64,000 bases of DNA from Candidatus Anammoxibacter sp. (GTDB taxonomy: Bacteria; Planctomycetota; Brocadiia; Brocadiales; Anammoxibacteraceae), in assembly GCA_021777105.1 (NCBI GenBank), contig JAIQZQ010000025.1:39479-103478 (forward strand), written 5' to 3'. A program made the position numbers and the translations under genes. The notes beneath the pieces are model-generated. The model saw nothing but the letters and a program-made list of their open reading frames with translations. It made no database searches and was not told where the DNA came from. Shown here in pieces: positions 8,052 through 15,971 of the stretch; the first letter of the stretch is position 1; the number at the start of each line of letters is the position of its first letter.

Positions 8052-8446
8052 ATGACCCCCAAAATTTAGACAGCCTCTTAAATTACACTTTGCTATAATT
8101 TCGAGTAATAAAATCACTAAAAGTCTCCAAAATTCCAACACTTCAATGCTCTTTTACTCCAATTGAGCGCTATGGTGGATAATAATGTTGAATCGCATTT
8201 TATTCTATTTTTGAGATTAATACGCTGAATAGTTCCAAACCCTCCTGCTTTTTCTCATTTTTCATAAAATATTATTTTGCCTGATTTGCGCCTTAATCGC
8301 CAAATATTTCCAATTTACGCAAATCTAGAATTGCTGAACGAGGCGTAACATTTTTATTCGCAATGTGTTATGGTTTTTTGTTTGAAAGGGTCTTTACACT
8401 TAAGATTTTTTTACACTATAAAAAATATTTTTGTTTTTTTCAAAAT
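8052..8446. other. AT-rich gene-free stretch
   Basis: I see no supported gene, tRNA or stable RNA here. The sequence is rich in A and T runs, and the only short frames are overlapped by repeats. Confidence 0.5.
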
Positions 8447-8488
8447 TGCGACATTTATCACAGACTTTTTTTTGCGATTTGATATAAT
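8447..8488 (+). promoter_or_regulatory. CRP/FNR-type promoter, copy 1
   Basis: TGCGA-CATTTA-TCACA (8447-8462) is one mismatch from the TGTGA-N6-TCACA consensus and is followed by GACTT and a perfect TATAAT (8483-8488). The predicted start is 8495, which places the operator centre at about -40.5, the class II activator position. The 380-nt leader to the next gene (8875) is long and contains a repeat; a 15-codon frame starts at 8518. Confidence 0.6.
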
Positions 8489-8689
8489 AACGCGATTTAA
8501 CAAAAGGCAACGCAAGGATGATTATTAAACGGAGTTTAACTAACAATCAAGTTTTGGTCGTGTAAAACGCAACCTTGTCATGAAGCGCAATAGTTTTTTA
8601 AACGTTTCAGATCAAACTGCAAGATTGCTCCAGCTGTGGCGTTTCTGATGTAATGCCGACGTTGCAATAGTTTGACTTGACGTGGAAGC

Positions 8690-8742
8690 TCGTTCCAAAG
8701 CTCCGATTTTGGAACACAATTGGCAGAGAAACTCTGGTTTCA
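8690..8742. repeat. Double-hairpin repeat family B, copy 3
   Basis: CGTTCCAAAGCTCCGATTTT-GGAAC followed by GAAACTCTGGTTTC, the same two-hairpin layout as 7893-8014. Confidence 0.7.
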
Positions 8743-8874
8743 TATTGTTGCATAGAATGCTATACGGGAAACTGAAATTGTTGAGCAATCGTATAACATG
8801 AAAGTAGTTTGGTTATGATTCAGGGTGATTTTATAATTTTATTTTGCTTTTTTTAGAAAAGAAGGAGTAAAAAA

Positions 8875-9543
8875 ATGTTAAAAGGATATTTATTAACAGG
8901 TATTTTTACAATATATTTTGGGATTGTAGCTGTCAATTTGTTAGCTGAAACAGAGGTAATTCTCAAAGACAATACAACCAGCAGCGGTTTTTCAGTCAAA
9001 GAGGAAACGGAGAACACTACAATTGCGCGTTTTAGGGGTGATGGTATGGTTGGAATAGGCACTGTAAGTCCCACTGAGAAACTGGAGGTTGTGGGTACGG
9101 TAAAGGCCTCTGCGTTTGTGGGAGATGGTTCTGGATTGACAAATTTACCAAGCAGTGGAGATTTAGGAGATGGCTTTGCCCTGATCCCAGCGGGAGCAGT
9201 CTTGGCGTTTAATTTGGATGCTTGTCCGGCAGGATGGACAGACTTTAGTTCTTCGGCAGGGAGAACAATCATTGGTTCGGGCAGTGGAGTCGGACTGACA
9301 ACGAGGACATTAGGGCAAACCGGCGGTGAGGAAACCCATATATTAACTACGAATGAGATACCCAGTCACAGTCATACAGTTTTGGGAAATGCAGGCTCAG
9401 GTGTCGGAAATGACAACCATGAAGACAAGCTTTTGAATAATTCTGCTGTAGTATATACTGAGCAAACTGCAAATACAGGGGGAAGCCAATCCCACAACAA
9501 CATGCAACCTTTCGTGGTTCTAAAATATTGTGAAAAAAAATGA
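8875..9543 (+). CDS. Exported phage-tail-collar-like protein
   Basis: A strong AAGGAGTAAAAAA Shine-Dalgarno fixes the ATG at 8875. The 222-residue product has an N-terminal signal-like helix ([25 protein letters not shown]), then a '[34 protein letters not shown]' module (about 58-93) typical of trimeric fibre and tail-spike head regions. The C-terminal half matches the tail-fibre collar/tip pattern: 'GRTIIGSG', '[24 protein letters not shown]' (about 147-170) and the closing '[20 protein letters not shown]'. With a signal peptide and no phage genes near it, I read it as a surface fibre protein of the cell rather than prophage debris. It lies 80 bases before the PKD protein gene. Confidence 0.82.
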   Translation: MLKGYLLTGIFTIYFGIVAVNLLAETEVILKDNTTSSGFSVKEETENTTIARFRGDGMVGIGTVSPTEKLEVVGTVKASAFVGDGSGLTNLPSSGDLGDGFALIPAGAVLAFNLDACPAGWTDFSSSAGRTIIGSGSGVGLTTRTLGQTGGEETHILTTNEIPSHSHTVLGNAGSGVGNDNHEDKLLNNSAVVYTEQTANTGGSQSHNNMQPFVVLKYCEKK

Positions 9544-9622
9544 GAATATAAGCTCCTCCACCTTGTACATGGTTCTGTTATCTGATTTATGTCTATTCTG
9601 TTAAAAAAAGGAGGGAATTGCG

Positions 9623-12166
9623 ATGAGATATGTTTTTTTGATATTTATTGCAATAAATGCAATCATAATTTCATTTACAACTATTATAAACGGCGCCGGC
9701 ATTAATACGGGCACCGGTGATACTGTGAATGTAAATGACGACAAATTGAATACAGATGGAGATATCAACAATACCGGGACTTTGCAGACTCGCTCCGGCA
9801 CAATCAGCCTTGCTGGCAACTGGACAAACATTGGCGCATATAATGCTGGCTCTACTGGGACACTCTTATTTACAGGCTCCAGTGCCTCAACCATAACCGG
9901 AGGCAACACTTTTACCAACTTTATATCAACGCAGGCCGGCAAACAACTCAAGTTTGAAGCAGGCAAAACACAAACCATAACCGGAATATGGACAATGTTT
10001 GGCGCATCAGCCAACCTGATTAAACTGCGTAGCACAATTGACGGAACCAAATGGAGAGTAAATCCAACAGGCATAAAAAACATATCATTTGTTGATGTCA
10101 AAGACTCAAACAATCAAAACGTAGCAACAATAAATCCAATAAATTCAACGGACGGCGGCAACAATATTAACTGGTTTACAGTAGCAGCAACGCCAAGTCC
10201 AAGTCCCACACCAAGTCCGAGCCCAACTCCAACTCCAGTTTCGTGCAAAAAGCCGATAGCTGAGTTCAGTGTGGATAAGATATCCATACTTGAAAACGAC
10301 TTTGCGCAATTTACCGACCTATCCACAGAAGAATCCACAAGTTGGATATGGGATTTTGGGGACGATTCCGGCCCGGACAATTCTCAAAATCCGGTTCACA
10401 CATACACAAGGGAGGGTAGATACACTGTTGCCCTTATAGCTGGAAACTCATGCGGAACAGACATAGAGGAGAAGATCGATTTTATTGATGTTATATCAAT
10501 CGTAGTAAAACCTACAGCGAATTTTAGCGTAAACAAAACGTCGGGGGGCGAGCCCTTAACAGTAAATTTTCAGGATAGATCAGAAGGCGCGCCTACTAGC
10601 TGGGCATGGGAATTTGGAGACGGCAACATAAGCTCTGTGCGAAACACGGCGCATAAATATCTTATTTGCGGCGTCTACTCGCCGTCTTTGACTGTAAGCA
10701 ACGAAAAAGGCGAAAATACGATTTCTAAACCAAATATGATAAATGTAATATGCGCTGAAGCGCCTCAGGCTGAGTTCTCGGTCGACAAAACTTCAGGATT
10801 AGTCCCTCTGAATGTCAAATTTACAGATTTGTCTTCAGCCAAACCAATAAGCTGGATATGGGAGTTCGGCAACGGCGACACGTCTTCCGAACAAAATCCG
10901 AAGCATACATATCAGACTGCGGGCTTTTTTACCGTAGGCTTAATGGCGAGCAACAGCAAAGGGGCTGACTGGGAGATTAAGACAAACCTTATAATTGCGC
11001 AGGATCAAAAGGAACCTACTGCAAGCTTTAAAGCAGCGCCCACCACAGGCATCGCGCCGACGATAGTGAAGTTTATTGATAACTCAAGCGGCAACCCTGA
11101 GTCGTGGTCATGGGATTTCGGCGACGGAAACGTAAGCAACCTGCAAAATCCTGAAAACATTTATAAAACAGAGGGATTTTTCACTGTAAGTTTAACCGTT
11201 AGCAACGCAAATGGAATAGATGTTGAAAAACAGACCAATCTTATCAACATTCAGAGCGAGGGCGTTCCGGTGGCTGAATTTACAGCCGAGCCTTTAACCG
11301 GTTTTGCTCCTCTTAATGTAGCTTTCAAGGACTTGTCAAACGGCAACATTGCAAACCGGACGTGGGACTTTGGCGACGGCGTTACAAGCTCTCAACAAAA
11401 TCCAACACACTCATACAATAATCAGGGCATTTTCAGCGTTGAATTAATTGTAAGCGGTTCAACCGGCACAGGCTCTGAAAAGAAGACGAGTCTGATTAAT
11501 GTGTTGGACGGCGGAGCAACCCAGGAGTTGGCCGCCGCGTTTAGCGCAAACGACAGAATAGGGCCACCGGGTCTGAAAGTTAAATTTATAAATCTTTCAA
11601 GCGGCAATATTACCGGCAGGCTGTGGGATTTTGGCGATGGCCAAACATCAGGAGAGGTTGAGCCTGATCACGTATATGATAAAGAGGGCGCGTTTACAGT
11701 AAGTTTAAGCGCATTTAATAATGACGGTCAGGCAAACACATTGACAAGACAGGCGTATATCGAGGTAAAAGAGGGCGCTGAATTGCCTGCTGAAACGCCG
11801 GAGACAACTGCATCGCCGGGGCCAACTCCAAATGAGACACCAGGCGCAACGCCAACTCCAACACAGGGCGAGGTTAAATTGAAGTCTATTGAAGTTGCTC
11901 CGGAAAATATGAAATCGTCCTTTAGTTTTAACGATATAATTGTCACTGCGTTTGGTACTGACGGAAAGCCTATGGCGAATGTCGACATTGAGCTTAAAGG
12001 CGGCAGCGGGGTTGTGATAAATGACGGCTTCGGCGTTACAGGGCCTGCGGGCAATGATCAATTAAGCGCCAGGTTCAAATTCTTTTCGCCAAGGAACTCC
12101 GTTATAAATGTAACTGGAGCGTTTGGAGACGTTAAAGTGGCCGCTGAAATTAGAAAAGGAAGGTAG
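9623..12166 (+). CDS. Secreted protein with six PKD domains
   Basis: The start at 9623 follows an AAGGAGGG Shine-Dalgarno. A signal peptide (MRYVFLIFIAINAIIISFTTIINGAG) leads into a beta-rich region of about 170 residues (NTGTGDTVNVNDDKLNTDG, repetitive TITG motifs) and a Pro-Ser/Pro-Thr linker (TPSPSPTPSPSPTPTP). Six consecutive PKD domains follow (about 208-690), each with the 'W.WDFGDG' strand and 'HTY...G.F.V.L...N' end. A second Thr/Pro linker leads to a C-terminal Ig-like domain resembling invasin/Big-1 (SIEVAPENMKSSF, VINDGFGVTG), ending in a basic tail. PKD domains are extracellular beta-sandwiches in adhesins and surface layers. No anchor or sorting motif is visible. Part of a surface gene cluster with the 15972 and 20764 genes. 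Confidence 0.93.
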   Translation: MRYVFLIFIAINAIIISFTTIINGAGINTGTGDTVNVNDDKLNTDGDINNTGTLQTRSGTISLAGNWTNIGAYNAGSTGTLLFTGSSASTITGGNTFTNFISTQAGKQLKFEAGKTQTITGIWTMFGASANLIKLRSTIDGTKWRVNPTGIKNISFVDVKDSNNQNVATINPINSTDGGNNINWFTVAATPSPSPTPSPSPTPTPVSCKKPIAEFSVDKISILENDFAQFTDLSTEESTSWIWDFGDDSGPDNSQNPVHTYTREGRYTVALIAGNSCGTDIEEKIDFIDVISIVVKPTANFSVNKTSGGEPLTVNFQDRSEGAPTSWAWEFGDGNISSVRNTAHKYLICGVYSPSLTVSNEKGENTISKPNMINVICAEAPQAEFSVDKTSGLVPLNVKFTDLSSAKPISWIWEFGNGDTSSEQNPKHTYQTAGFFTVGLMASNSKGADWEIKTNLIIAQDQKEPTASFKAAPTTGIAPTIVKFIDNSSGNPESWSWDFGDGNVSNLQNPENIYKTEGFFTVSLTVSNANGIDVEKQTNLINIQSEGVPVAEFTAEPLTGFAPLNVAFKDLSNGNIANRTWDFGDGVTSSQQNPTHSYNNQGIFSVELIVSGSTGTGSEKKTSLINVLDGGATQELAAAFSANDRIGPPGLKVKFINLSSGNITGRLWDFGDGQTSGEVEPDHVYDKEGAFTVSLSAFNNDGQANTLTRQAYIEVKEGAELPAETPETTASPGPTPNETPGATPTPTQGEVKLKSIEVAPENMKSSFSFNDIIVTAFGTDGKPMANVDIELKGGSGVVINDGFGVTGPAGNDQLSARFKFFSPRNSVINVTGAFGDVKVAAEIRKGR

Positions 12167-12251
12167 GGGCGGTTGTCGGTAATCTGTGATCGGTAATCTG
12201 TTGGCAATTGGCAGTTAGCGGAATGGTGGAGACAAGTGGCTGCCGGCTGCT

Positions 12252-12336
12252 GGAGCAATCTTGCAGATTGCTCCGACCCGGCTCGTTCCAAAACTCCGAT
12301 TTTGGAACGCAGTTGTTCAAGAAACTCTAGTTTCGT
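12252..12336. repeat. Repeat families C and B side by side
   Basis: GGAGCAATC-TTGCA-GATTGCTCC (12252-12274) is a perfect 9-bp hairpin (family C), followed immediately by a family B double hairpin (12282-12336). Just before it, TCGGTAATCTGTGATCGGTA is a short direct duplication. Confidence 0.75.
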
Positions 12337-12436
12337 ATCGTTGTGTTGCAGTTTTAGCATTAATTGTCCTTAAATATTGACATATTTGAGGACAAAAGCT
12401 ATGATGGTTTATAAACTTAAAATTGGAGAAAACATT

Positions 12437-12727
12437 ATGAAGTCCACTAAAAATATAGAGGTCAAAGCTTCAGTGCGCTTTAAAGGACCGCTTGCAGCTC
12501 ATATTAAAGAATGCACAGGCGCTAACGGGCTTTTTGATAATATTAGTGATTATCTAAAAACATTGGTGCGAAGAGATTTTGTATGTAAGCCGAGCCTGGA
12601 GGATCATTTGAGCGCAGTTTGGGAAACTCTTTTACCGGGCGCTATGGCAAATGAAAGCGAATTTGAAGCGGTGACACTTGCTGAAATTCAGACCCTTGGC
12701 AGAAAACAAGCTGGATTAAAGAGCTAA
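12437..12727 (+). CDS. Antitoxin, CopG/ParD-like
   Basis: The first gene of a type II TA pair. The ATG at 12437 has a GGAG 7 bases upstream; longer starts would read into the promoter region. The 96-residue protein has an N-terminal strand 'NIEVKASVRFKGPLAAHIKE' and a helical 'FDNISDYLKTLVRRDF' that fit a ribbon-helix-helix DNA-binding and dimerisation domain, followed by an acidic-helical tail that would wrap the toxin. It ends four bases before the toxin start. Autorepression of the operon is expected for the family. Confidence 0.78.
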   Translation: MKSTKNIEVKASVRFKGPLAAHIKECTGANGLFDNISDYLKTLVRRDFVCKPSLEDHLSAVWETLLPGAMANESEFEAVTLAEIQTLGRKQAGLKS

Positions 12728-12731
12728 ATCT

Positions 12732-13100
12732 ATGGGCAAGAAAATACCAGCAGCTCTATTTTACCCGCCCGCCATAAAAAAAATGGCTAACATCTGGGTT
12801 TATAGCTGTCAGTGGGGGGAAGATCACGCCGATAGTTATACTGCTGATTTGTATGCAGCCATAGAGCAGCAAAAAAACGCGACCTATCACAAATTATTTC
12901 CAAAAGCTAAAATAGCCGATCTTGTCAAAGAACCAATCTATTTTTTCTTGTGGCGCTATAAATCTCATACACCTCCACATACAAGTTTTTATCGAATATT
13001 ATCGAGCAAGCAAATCGGCGTAATTGAAATTGTAGGACCTGGTCAGCAAACAACCGACCGCTTGCGAGATGCTTTAGAACAGGCACAGCCATTTATCTAA
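12732..13100 (+). CDS. RelE/ParE-superfamily toxin
   Basis: The 122-residue product follows the antitoxin with a 4-base gap. The order of strands and helices is consistent with a RelE/ParE fold: an N-terminal 'YPPAIKKMANIW.Y', the central 'HKLFPKAKIADLVKEPIYFFLWRYKSHTPP', and the C-terminal 'FYRILSSKQIGVIEIVGPGQQ-TTDRLRDAL'. The target (mRNA in the ribosome or gyrase) cannot be decided from sequence. The pairing with the upstream RHH protein is the main support. Confidence 0.7.
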   Translation: MGKKIPAALFYPPAIKKMANIWVYSCQWGEDHADSYTADLYAAIEQQKNATYHKLFPKAKIADLVKEPIYFFLWRYKSHTPPHTSFYRILSSKQIGVIEIVGPGQQTTDRLRDALEQAQPFI

Positions 13101-13130
13101 GCAAAGAATATACTAATAAAAAACAATTAG

Positions 13131-13262
13131 TTTAACGTATTAACGGCTAATTCTTTTGAAGCTGTCTACAAGACTGCTAAAGCTAAGAAAGAGAATCTGA
13201 CTAAGGTTCAGAGAAATGAGCTAGCTAAAATTGTTGCTTTGCTTAAGGGAGATAAAAAATGA
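13131..13262 (+). pseudogene. C-terminal remnant of a HigB/RelE-type toxin
   Basis: The frame ending at 13262 encodes ...AKKENLTKVQRNELAKIVALLKGDKK, which matches the C-terminal 'YAKNEQENLSxxExxxLxxLVxxLK' of HigB-2/RelE toxins that pair with NadS-type HTH antitoxins. The N-terminal two thirds, including the catalytic strands, are absent and a stop lies just upstream (13128). It overlaps the start of the antitoxin frame at 13259, exactly as in the intact operons. Confidence 0.65.
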
Positions 13263-13539
13263 GCGAGTATTTTGAGTCTATAAAAAAAGGAGCGCTTTAG
13301 CCTGGAAGCAAAGTCGAAAGACCGGCGCTCGCGCGCGCCGGTATACGGCAATGGATGTCGCGAAAATCCGTAAGAATGCCAACATGACTCAAAAAGAATT
13401 TTCTGAGTCTTTCTCAATGCCGTTATCAACCCTCAGGCAATGGGTGCGGGGAAAACGTGTCCCTCAAGGGCCGGCCAAAACATTACTTCGTATTATTGCT
13501 CATGATAGTGAAACTGCTATTAAGGCTTTGCATCATTAA
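13259..13539 (+). pseudogene. NadS/HigA-type HTH antitoxin, frameshifted at A7
   Basis: ATG 13259 begins MSEYFESIKKG, the usual N-terminus of NadS-type antitoxins, but the frame stops at TAG 13298-13300. Re-reading one base back inside the run of seven A (13282-13288) gives an open frame through ARRYTAMDVAKIRKNANMTQKEF, which continues to the HTH_3 domain and the stop at 13539. So either one A has been lost, or ribosomes slip -1 on A-AAA-AAA-G. The HTH part alone could initiate at ATG 13351 and might still bind DNA. With the toxin truncated, the simplest reading is a decayed operon. Confidence 0.7.
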
Positions 13540-13591
13540 TAAAGGCGCCTTTCTTCTCTGCGATTCTACGGGTGAAAATTTTTTTTAATAT

Positions 13592-13634
13592 TGTGATATA
13601 TGTCACAGACTTTTGCTTTTGAAAATAGTACAAT
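13592..13634 (+). promoter_or_regulatory. CRP/FNR-type promoter, copy 2
   Basis: TGTGA-TATATG-TCACA (13592-13607) is a perfect CRP-type palindrome, followed by GACTT and TACAAT (13629-13634). The predicted start at 13641 puts the centre at -41.5. No gene follows within 500 bases, so it would produce a long leader to 14282, a small RNA, or it is a relic. Confidence 0.65.
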
Positions 13635-13744
13635 GCTCGCGCTTTATATTTTAGGGTCTATAGAGAATTTTACCGGCTAGTTTCAAAATCGGAGTTTGGC
13701 CACTATTTATTAAATTTTTGTTCCTTAAAGCCGTGTTTTTATAG

Positions 13745-13760
13745 CTGTAACATGTTACAG
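13745..13760. repeat. Perfect 16-bp palindrome
   Basis: CTGTAACATGTTACAG is fully self-complementary, and a half-site (CTGTTACAT) follows 6 bases later. It could be an operator, but no bound protein can be named. Confidence 0.4.
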
Positions 13761-13950
13761 TTAAAGCTGTTACATCTTGGTTGTTTCCGGCTCTGCTGTT
13801 GAGGGTTCTAACTGTATGATAATAAACAGGCTGTAAAAATTGAAGACAGCTATTAATTATTGAAATTTTACTGGACTAAATCATGTTATTTTGTAAAATA
13901 AAACCTTCTTTTACTTTATTCCGATTTATAAAAAAAACGGTTTAAAAAAA

Positions 13951-14000
13951 ATCTCCCAAAAATTCTCCCAAACGATTCTCCCGAATCATTCTCCCGAATG
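13951..14000 (+). repeat. Short tandem repeat, about 13-bp unit
   Basis: Four imperfect copies of ATTCTCCCRAAnn with a period near 13 bases. No coding frame uses it. Confidence 0.6.
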
Positions 14001-14043
14001 GATTCAAAGCTTAGGTTTTGATGATTAAAACAAAATTTTGCCG

Positions 14044-14100
14044 ACTCGTTCCAAAACTTTGATTTTGGAACGTAATTGTTCTAGAAACTCCAGTTTCGCG
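14044..14100. repeat. Double-hairpin repeat family B, copy 5
   Basis: CGTTCCAAAACTTTGATTTT-GGAAC followed by CTAGAAACTCCAGTTTCGCG; both hairpins are intact. Confidence 0.75.
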
Positions 14101-14155
14101 AACGATAGCGGTAGTTTATTAACTTTTCTCAGGTTGTAAAATAAAATTTCAGAAG

Positions 14156-14198
14156 TGTGATAGATGTCACAGACTTGCGTCTGATCATTTTATATAAT
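14156..14198 (+). promoter_or_regulatory. CRP/FNR-type promoter of the FGE lipoprotein gene
   Basis: TGTGA-TAGATG-TCACA (14156-14171) is a perfect palindrome, followed by GACTT and TATAAT (14193-14198). The predicted start at 14205 places the operator centre at -41.5. The leader to ATG 14282 is about 77 nt and ends in a GGAGG Shine-Dalgarno. There is no good -35 box, as expected for an activator-dependent class II promoter. Confidence 0.72.
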
Positions 14199-14281
14199 AA
14201 TCGCCTTTAATTTTAACAATCCCAGGTTTGAATGTGTATTTAATAAGAGCAATCTTGCAATTTTAATGGAGGTTTAACAAT

Positions 14282-15679
14282 ATGAATCAGTTGTTTACCC
14301 TATCAGGTTATTTTACCACCCGTTTATTTTTTGTATCTACATTATTAGTATGCCTTGCAATTGCAATTGGTTGTGGATTGCCTGGTAAAAACGAGGTTTA
14401 TGCCGGCAGGGAGTCTAATAGTTCAGAAAGAAGCAAAGATAATTTGTGGGATGTTCAGGTTAAAGATGTTACGGTTTCGAAATTAAACAAGAAAAAGAAC
14501 ACACGAACAATTAAATATAAATTAACCGCGATTAACAGAGATGATATTACCGAGCAGTGGCCGGTATGGGTATTTGTCAAGGTTTCGCATGACAACGGCA
14601 AAAGCTGGATGAATACGGACGACCTTGTGTTTGGGAATGATCTTGATTATAAGGATGCGAAAGACTCACCGGTTAACAATAATCTTTCAGGCAATGTGGG
14701 CATTGTGGAATCCGCCGGCAAAAAGAAGATTACCCTGGATTGCTCAAAGTCAGGATTGGCGGAAGCCGGAAATGAGTTGCAGGTTCGCGTAAGGGCTATT
14801 CAGATGCGCAAAATTCCCGCTGATAAGGCTTTTAAGATAGGGGGGGCGGGAACTCAAGGGATTAAAAACGGAACAGTGGATATTAAACAGTTTTATCTTA
14901 TGAAATATCCCGCGACTTATAGTCTTTATGCTGAATTTTTAAATGAGCGCGGCAATGCGCAGGGCGATAAAAGCGATTACAATCATAAATTATGGTATGA
15001 GGATATGGGCAAGGATGAAGACGGGGGGATGAGTATTAAGGGGGCGGTTGGCGTTGACGCGGAATGGAGCTCAAAAGCCGGACGCGCAAGGTGGCCTGTT
15101 GGTTTTATTACTTTTTGGAACGCTTACGACTTTGCAATATGGGCGGGCCTGGCATTGCCTGTGGAGCATGAGTGGGAAAAGGCGGCAAGGAATGTTGGCG
15201 GACTAGACGGCGTAAAATATGCATGGGGCAATCAACCTGAGCCGTACAACGAAATATGTAATTTCGGCAACGAGTTTAAACATCCCGTGGATGTTAGAAA
15301 ATATGAGGATGCCTGGAAAAAACTGGGCATCTCAAATCCGTTTGGATTAAGAGGGATGGCCGGAAACGTCTGGGAATGGCAGGATACCTATTGGTACGAT
15401 GGGGGGGGGGAGTTTGACGCGTCGCAGGATTTTACAGACTACAAATCAGACGAAATTGTTAAAAACAGGTTTAAAGAGCTTGATAAATTAAAAAAGGAGG
15501 GCAAGCTGGACGAAACAAAATGGCTTGCGGAGAGGAAGAAGATTGCTCTTAAAGGATGGCGTGTTATAAAAGGCGGCAGTTATTTTGACGCTAAGCATAC
15601 GCTAAAAGCTGCGTCCAGAATAGTGGGCGATTCAAAAGTCAGGCATAGCGCTATTGGATGCAGGTTTATTAAAAGGTGA
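14282..15679 (+). CDS. FGE-sulfatase (SUMF1) domain lipoprotein
   Basis: A 465-residue exported protein. The N-terminus is a long signal sequence ending AIAIGC, a plausible lipobox with C31. A beta-rich region (about 55-180, 'TIKYKLTAINRDDI', 'VWVFVKVSHDNGKSW') precedes a formylglycine-generating-enzyme-type domain (about 180-465). Family landmarks are 'YPATYSLYAEFLN', 'WPVGFITFWNAYDFAIWAGLALPVEHEWEKAAR', 'NPFGLRGMAGNVWEWQ' and the end 'KGGSYFDAKHTLKAASR...IGCRFIKR'. The active-site cysteine pair of true FGE is not apparent, so a binding or structural role is more likely than sulfatase activation. The gene carries a run of ten G at 15401-15410 within the coding sequence. It is driven by the CRP-like promoter at 14156. 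Confidence 0.88.
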   Translation: MNQLFTLSGYFTTRLFFVSTLLVCLAIAIGCGLPGKNEVYAGRESNSSERSKDNLWDVQVKDVTVSKLNKKKNTRTIKYKLTAINRDDITEQWPVWVFVKVSHDNGKSWMNTDDLVFGNDLDYKDAKDSPVNNNLSGNVGIVESAGKKKITLDCSKSGLAEAGNELQVRVRAIQMRKIPADKAFKIGGAGTQGIKNGTVDIKQFYLMKYPATYSLYAEFLNERGNAQGDKSDYNHKLWYEDMGKDEDGGMSIKGAVGVDAEWSSKAGRARWPVGFITFWNAYDFAIWAGLALPVEHEWEKAARNVGGLDGVKYAWGNQPEPYNEICNFGNEFKHPVDVRKYEDAWKKLGISNPFGLRGMAGNVWEWQDTYWYDGGGEFDASQDFTDYKSDEIVKNRFKELDKLKKEGKLDETKWLAERKKIALKGWRVIKGGSYFDAKHTLKAASRIVGDSKVRHSAIGCRFIKR

Positions 15680-15756
15680 CGCGCGAAGAGCATAGCGCAG
15701 AGAGCAGAGAATAGCGGGCAGGGGATGCTTTCGCCTCCTTTCAAATTATCAAAAAC

Positions 15757-15830
15757 CGTAGATTTTTACAAAAACTTTAGTTCACTTTAAACTTTAGATC
15801 ATTTTAGTCACTTATTTGATATTTCAAATT
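15757..15830. repeat. Dispersed repeat family H, copy 1
   Basis: A stretch built of AACTTTAG/TTTAGTCACTT words that closely matches 47155-47222 (TTTTTACCAAAACTTT, then CACTTC and AAATTC). Shorter pieces occur at 7288-7325 and 63850-63866 on the opposite strand. Confidence 0.5.
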
Positions 15831-15971
15831 ATACATATTTTTTTTAACTGTTTTTTGTCTCCCGGAAAGGAGGGCTCGATAATTGTAAATCTTGAGATGA
15901 GCTCATTGGCCGATTATGGCATATAATTGTTGTGTTAATATTTTTCTATATAAAAAGAGAAGGAGAAAAAG

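Noticed and set aside
7822..8141. Open reading frames on both strands over the 7893-8014 repeats
   Set aside because: They translate palindromic repeat sequence, lack ribosome binding sites and resemble no protein.
10191..10233. Thr/Pro/Ser-coding tandem repeat as a mobile or regulatory repeat
   Set aside because: It is an in-frame linker-coding microrepeat typical of secreted multidomain proteins.
14282..15679. FGE-type C-terminus as a diversity-generating-retroelement variable protein
   Set aside because: The fold is a common DGR target, but there is no adenine-rich template/variable repeat pair and no reverse transcriptase in the window; the group II fragment has no RT ORF.
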